A stretch of DNA of 64,000 nucleotides, taken from CAVVFX01 sp963747535 (GTDB lineage: Bacteria > Acidobacteriota > Terriglobia > Bryobacterales > Bryobacteraceae). The notes beneath the pieces are model-generated. The model had not been told where the DNA came from. It saw only the letters and a list, made by a program, of their open reading frames with translations, and did no database searches. The stretch is from assembly GCA_963747535.1 (NCBI GenBank), contig CAVVFX010000007.1, positions 186,001-250,000 of the forward strand, in the 5' to 3' direction. The first letter of the stretch is position 1. Each line of letters opens with the position of its first letter. The translations under genes were made by a program, and so were the position numbers. This document shows positions 60,413-64,000 of the stretch, in pieces.

Positions 60413-60680
60413 TGAAAATCGATCCCAAACGGAGGTTTTGGTTTGATTTCAAAGCGCAGGAAGGGATAACATTGGAGTTGCGTGGCTAAGTCATCGGCCA
60501 CGCCCTTTCCTGACGCTTATGTTACTGCCGACGCTCACTTCAAACGTCCCGCCAAGTTCGAAGGAAGTGGTGTCGGTTTATGAAATGACGCTGGCGCCAG
60601 GTGGAGGACGGATGACGACAATTGCCCCAGTGGGGGCGTGTTTTGCACAATGCCGCGTTTCGGACTCCAGCCTTTTGGCG
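60413..60680. other. Upstream region of the early operon, right prophage edge
   Basis: 268 bases with no convincing gene. It should contain the early leftward promoter, but I cannot fix a -10/-35 pair with confidence. It ends at the right attachment repeat. Confidence 0.4.
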
Positions 60681-60709
60681 TAGTTCCGATAACAGGCATT
60701 ATGTTAAAT
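60681..60709. other. Right attachment site (attR) within a dif-like site
   Basis: XerC-type arm AGTTCCGATAA (60682-60692), centre CAGGCA (60693-60698) and XerD-type arm TTATGTTAAAT (60699-60709). The XerD arm is identical to that of E. coli dif, and the XerC arm keeps the ATAA next to the centre. The first 22 bases from 60681 repeat at 12310. Confidence 0.8.
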
Positions 60710-60730
60710 TCAATGCCTGGGACAAAAAAC

Positions 60731-60765
60731 GGCCCGATCCGAAGTTACAACTATTGGATCGGGCC
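60731..60765 (-). terminator. Rho-independent terminator for the FecR gene
   Basis: GGCCCGATCC (60731-60740) pairs perfectly with GGATCGGGCC (60756-60765); on the minus strand the stem is followed by GTTTTTTG. It lies 41 bases after the FecR gene stop and 22 bases outside the dif-like site. Confidence 0.85.
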
Positions 60766-60806
60766 CTCAGGGAATGCGTTAAAGGAGATGCAACCGAAAA
60801 ACTGAT

Positions 60807-62720
60807 CTATCGATGGTGACTTCCCCCGCCACCGCTCGAATGTCCTCCGCCTGACGGATGGCCCCCGCCGCCGGAGGGAGCGGAATGGGACGGCGCTGAG
60901 GGAGCTGAATAGTGCGGAGCCGAATAGGTCGGGGCTGAATACCTCGGTTCGGAATAACGAGCTCCACCTGAATTCGATGCGCCCGAGCTTCGTTCCCGCA
61001 CCAGCGGCGGCGAGACTTGCAGCTGCGACCGTCCGCCATAAGATCCCCCATACGAGCCGGATCCGCTTCCGCGATAACTCGAACTGCCTTGCGGCCGCGC
61101 CGTAGAGGTTGCCCCGTTCGACCCAAATCGATTCCAGCCATAACTGCCGGAAGACTGCGGGATATTCCGCGTACCCTCCGTGCTGCCGAACGACCGGGCC
61201 CCCGGTATAGCGGACGACGCCGCTCCTCCTCCACTGTAGCGGTTATAGGGAGATCCGCTGCTCGCGGACCCAAATCCGCGGCCACCTGCAACGCCGCCGG
61301 CCTGGGCAAATGAATTCCGTTGCACTGCCGGGGCGGCCATATGGCTCGCAAACCGGCTCTGGCTGAAATTCGTCCGCGCGGTCGTGCTGGTTTGCCGGTT
61401 CGTGAACCGCAGCGATTGGCTGGTCGGCTTTACGGGCAACGGTCCATGCATCAAACTGACAGAACGTAAGCCCGTTCCGCTTACATGGCTATAACCCGTC
61501 ACACCCCTACCAAACTGCTGGGCATTCATCGACACTACGCCGTTCCGCACGCCCGCGTTCCGGTAGCTATTAACCAGAACGGTATTATGAACATAGGCCA
61601 CGTTGTTGAATCCGCCCCCACCAAACCAGGGATGGAAAAGCTCGAACGGAGCCAGCGCGACCCAGCCGATGCTTCCAAAGCCAAATCCACCAATCCCCCC
61701 GCCGAAACCGAAGAATCCCACCAATGCTGGACGGAAATAATAATGCGCGTTGAAAACCCCGGGCCACCATGCCCACCCCAAGCCCGGGCGGTTAAACCAT
61801 CGCCCATAGTGGTACGGTGCCCAGCCCCATGGATCGTAGCTGACCCACGTCCAGCCATAGTAGTCTTCCCAAACCCAATTGCCGTTGCTATACGGTGACC
61901 AGTCCGGACCTACATTGGGCGCCCACGCGTAACCGCCATATTCGGGAGCATTGACCCACTGACCTTGTCCTTGCAACTCCTCTGTGCCGTAAACGCCCTG
62001 AGGAACATACCGCTGCGTGTTAGCCCATGCCTGCTGGAATACCTGATCGCGGCTGTCGGACCAGTTGTCCCAATCGTCCCGGTTGAGTGCCGCAACCATC
62101 TGGTATTCCGGATCCGACGCGGGTCCACGCGCCATCAGCGTTTGTCCAACCGGCACCATTTGGGAACCCTTAGGGGTAAATACCTCGACCTGTCCGGCCC
62201 GCGGAGTCACGTAACTTTGACCGTCATCCATCACGGTGATCCGGTACACACCTTGCTGGGTAGGCCGGATAGACACGGAAGGAGTATCAATCTCTACTTG
62301 AGCATTGGTATCGCGAAGCAGACGATACGTGACAGTTCCCCGCCCTAATTGCATCTGGAAACGACCGTTCTCCAGATCCGTGAAGTGAACCTCGGTATCC
62401 TGCGCAAGGCGCACCATATTCGCGATATCGAATTGCACTTCGGCACGCGCACCGTTGCCGGTCTGAATCGAATCCTTAACCATCACTGGAGCATTCTGGG
62501 CAGCCGCGACATAGTCGCCGGAATCCCCACGCCGCACCGAAACATCTCCGTTGAGCAAGCTGATTCGCGCGACTCCGGCAGCTGGACTCGGAGGCCCTTC
62601 CTGCTGATCTCCACCCTGAGGCTGGGCTACCTGTCCTAGTGCCGGCTGTGCAAACCAAGGTAGTATCGCCAACACTGCAGGAATTAGAATGGATAGCTTG
62701 ATCGAAGATTGGCGTGACAT
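60807..62720 (-). CDS. FecR-domain protein with DUF6600-like region and low-complexity tail
   Basis: 637 residues from ATG 62720, chosen for its signal peptide (SIKLSILIPAVLAILPWFAQPALGQ) and GGGAGCG upstream; an in-frame start at 62771 gives a longer N-terminus. A FecR-like beta domain follows (ARISLLNGDVSVRRG, ARAEVQFDIANMVRLAQDTEVHF, VYRITV, GQVEVF). Next is a Trp/Tyr/Gly-rich repeat region (WVNAPEYGGYAWAPNVG; NWVWEDYYGWTWVSYDPWGWAPYHYGRW), as in DUF6600 proteins. The tail is Ser/Gly/Tyr-rich (YSAPTYSAPHYSAPS). It is probably exported and surface-associated. Role unknown. Confidence 0.85.
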   Translation of the reverse strand: MSRQSSIKLSILIPAVLAILPWFAQPALGQVAQPQGGDQQEGPPSPAAGVARISLLNGDVSVRRGDSGDYVAAAQNAPVMVKDSIQTGNGARAEVQFDIANMVRLAQDTEVHFTDLENGRFQMQLGRGTVTYRLLRDTNAQVEIDTPSVSIRPTQQGVYRITVMDDGQSYVTPRAGQVEVFTPKGSQMVPVGQTLMARGPASDPEYQMVAALNRDDWDNWSDSRDQVFQQAWANTQRYVPQGVYGTEELQGQGQWVNAPEYGGYAWAPNVGPDWSPYSNGNWVWEDYYGWTWVSYDPWGWAPYHYGRWFNRPGLGWAWWPGVFNAHYYFRPALVGFFGFGGGIGGFGFGSIGWVALAPFELFHPWFGGGGFNNVAYVHNTVLVNSYRNAGVRNGVVSMNAQQFGRGVTGYSHVSGTGLRSVSLMHGPLPVKPTSQSLRFTNRQTSTTARTNFSQSRFASHMAAPAVQRNSFAQAGGVAGGRGFGSASSGSPYNRYSGGGAASSAIPGARSFGSTEGTRNIPQSSGSYGWNRFGSNGATSTARPQGSSSYRGSGSGSYGGSYGGRSQLQVSPPLVRERSSGASNSGGARYSEPRYSAPTYSAPHYSAPSAPSHSAPSGGGGHPSGGGHSSGGGGSHHR

Positions 62721-62857
62721 GCGACGCTCCCGTAACATCGCACATTTGATTGCAACCCTGGGACCATTCAATAACTATCATTTAACCAATAAGTTACAAA
62801 TTGGATCCCCAACGTCCGGTGGTTGAAATGCACCACCGCGCAAAGTTTCAGCCACCT

Positions 62858-64000
62858 ATGCCCGACCTGACAGCCCGACCCATCCGCTACATCGTCCGCT
62901 TTCCAGCCGCATACCCCCATTACGCGGAGATCGAAGCGCGCTTTCCCTTCTCTGGGCCCCTCCCTGAACCTGTCCCTGAAAAAGACGCCGGAAAGCTTGC
63001 CGTCGAGCTTTTCCTGCCGGTCTGGACGCCGGGATCTTACCTGGTGCGAGAATATGCGCGCCATATCGAGTCCGTTACGGCCACTGGTCCGCAGCAAGAA
63101 CCTTTGACAATCGAAAAGACACGCAAGAACCGCTGGCTCGTCCGTTTCGATCATCCTTTACATGACATAATATTACACTATCGATTGTATTGCCATGAGT
63201 TAACCGTACGGACAAACTATCTGGACGAAGACTTTGCCATGCTGCACGGCGCGGCAACATTTATTACGATCCGGAATCCTTGCAACCCCGCTGGCAGCCA
63301 ACCCTATGAAGTCACACTTGAACTTCCTCCTAACTGGAGCGGATGTTGGAGCGCGATGGACGGCGACCACAATACTTTTCGTGCTCCCGACTACGATTGT
63401 CTTGTGGACTCACCGATTCTGGCTGGAAATCCCTCCACCAACTTCTTCCATGTAGACGGCAAGCCACACATTTTCTTTAACTTCGGAGACTCAAGCTACT
63501 GGAACCACGGCAAAGTCATCGAGGACATGGAGAAAGTCGTGAGGCAATACCGAGCCATGTGGGGTGAACTTCCCTACGAGCGGTATGTCTTCTTCAATTT
63601 GCTCACCGGAGGGCGCGGGGCTCTCGAACATCGTAATTCGGTGGTCCTGATGGCCGACCGTTTTACCATGCGGAGCGACAGCACCTACACAAGCTGGCTC
63701 AACCTCGTGAGTCACGAGTTTTGCCACCTGTGGAATGTGAAACGCCTCCGGCCCCGGGAACTCGGACCATTTGATTACGAAAATGAGGTTTACACACGTA
63801 ACCTATGGATTGCAGAGGGCTTCACAGAATACTATGGATCTCTTACGGCATGCCGCGCGGGGCTGATCAAGCGGGACGAGTTTCTGGGAACCTACCAAAT
63901 CTTAGGGCGCGGCACCGCATCGCTGTCGGGCTGGATTGAAGATCTCCAAAGCACACCGGGGCGCCTGCAACAACCCGTATCCCTGGCGTCCTTCGACGCC
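62858..64000 (+). CDS. M61-family (glycyl) aminopeptidase, 3' end outside window
   Basis: The open frame runs from ATG 62858 (or the in-frame ATG 62828) to the window edge, 381 residues. SHEFCHLWNVKRLRP carries the zinc-binding His286-Glu287-x-x-His290 and the W-N-x-K-R block specific to M61 peptidases; NLWIAEGFTEYYGSL supplies the third ligand Glu. The N-terminal beta domain (VELFLPVWTPGSYLVREYARHI) is typical. The enzyme removes N-terminal residues, often glycine, from peptides. A C-terminal PDZ domain is expected beyond the window. No signal peptide is seen. Confidence 0.9.
   Translation, partial: MPDLTARPIRYIVRFPAAYPHYAEIEARFPFSGPLPEPVPEKDAGKLAVELFLPVWTPGSYLVREYARHIESVTATGPQQEPLTIEKTRKNRWLVRFDHPLHDIILHYRLYCHELTVRTNYLDEDFAMLHGAATFITIRNPCNPAGSQPYEVTLELPPNWSGCWSAMDGDHNTFRAPDYDCLVDSPILAGNPSTNFFHVDGKPHIFFNFGDSSYWNHGKVIEDMEKVVRQYRAMWGELPYERYVFFNLLTGGRGALEHRNSVVLMADRFTMRSDSTYTSWLNLVSHEFCHLWNVKRLRPRELGPFDYENEVYTRNLWIAEGFTEYYGSLTACRAGLIKRDEFLGTYQILGRGTASLSGWIEDLQSTPGRLQQPVSLASFDA

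Larger units (their letters stand above)
12310..60702. mobile_element. Temperate podovirus-like prophage integrated at a dif site
   Basis: The ends are an exact 22-bp direct repeat (12310-12331 and 60681-60702) enclosing about 48.4 kb. Inside are small and large terminase, portal, scaffold, capsid, three adaptor-like proteins, nozzle, tailspike and ejection-type proteins, a replication-initiator-like gene and regulators. No tape-measure, tail tube or sheath is seen, so the short-tailed morphotype is favoured. No tyrosine integrase or large serine integrase is visible. A small serine recombinase is present but frameshifted. The right repeat lies in a dif-like site, which points to host XerC/XerD as the integration enzymes. 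Confidence 0.85.

Overview
The window looks like a chromosome segment of an Acidobacteriota (Bryobacter/Solibacter-like) bacterium carrying a complete-looking prophage of about 48.4 kb. The host assignment is an inference. It rests on GC-rich DNA, an Oar-type TonB-dependent receptor with an N-terminal carboxypeptidase-regulatory-like domain, a FecR-domain protein with a long low-complexity tail, and an FG-GAP/VCBS repeat protein.

Left host flank (1-12309): a secreted FG-GAP repeat protein (partial, minus strand), a nested palindrome in a divergent intergenic gap, a secreted alpha/beta hydrolase, an Oar-like outer-membrane receptor, a small helical protein, propionyl-CoA synthetase (prpE), the queuosine genes queE/queC, a frameshifted leucine-rich-repeat gene and a vapBC-like toxin-antitoxin pair between short direct repeats.

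Prophage (12310-60702): a 22-bp direct repeat bounds it. The right copy sits inside a near-canonical dif site (XerC-type arm, 6-bp centre, XerD-type arm identical to E. coli dif). I see no tyrosine or large serine integrase, so I infer Xer-dependent integration at the host dif. Layout: three leftward genes at the edge; an operator-rich gap; a rightward regulatory and lysis-like block (sigma factor, two glycosyltransferases, LuxR-type regulator, L,D-transpeptidase-like protein); terminase small subunit, second sigma factor and large terminase; portal, scaffold, decoration and major capsid proteins; then a podovirus tail (three adaptor-like proteins, a nozzle/stabilization protein with four C-terminal repeats, a two-part tailspike, a collar fibre) and large ejected virion proteins ending in an 1870-residue polyvalent-type protein. 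No tape-measure, sheath or tube gene is evident, which fits a temperate podovirus. A divergent switch with two palindromic operators (55049-55107) and a broken serine recombinase follow. A leftward early operon (57134-60412) of tiny genes with stop/start overlaps is headed by a replication-initiator-like gene.

Most unusual: a start-associated repeat (core GCAGCGACTACC) lies directly 5' of five phage start codons, in a phage that also encodes two sigma-70-like factors. Three consecutive tail-region proteins carry Sec-type signal peptides.

Right host flank (60703-64000): dif, a terminator, a FecR-domain protein (minus strand) and an M61-family aminopeptidase (partial, plus strand). Several frameshifts (portal twice, recombinase, L,D-transpeptidase-like gene, LRR gene) mean either decay or indel errors in the assembly.
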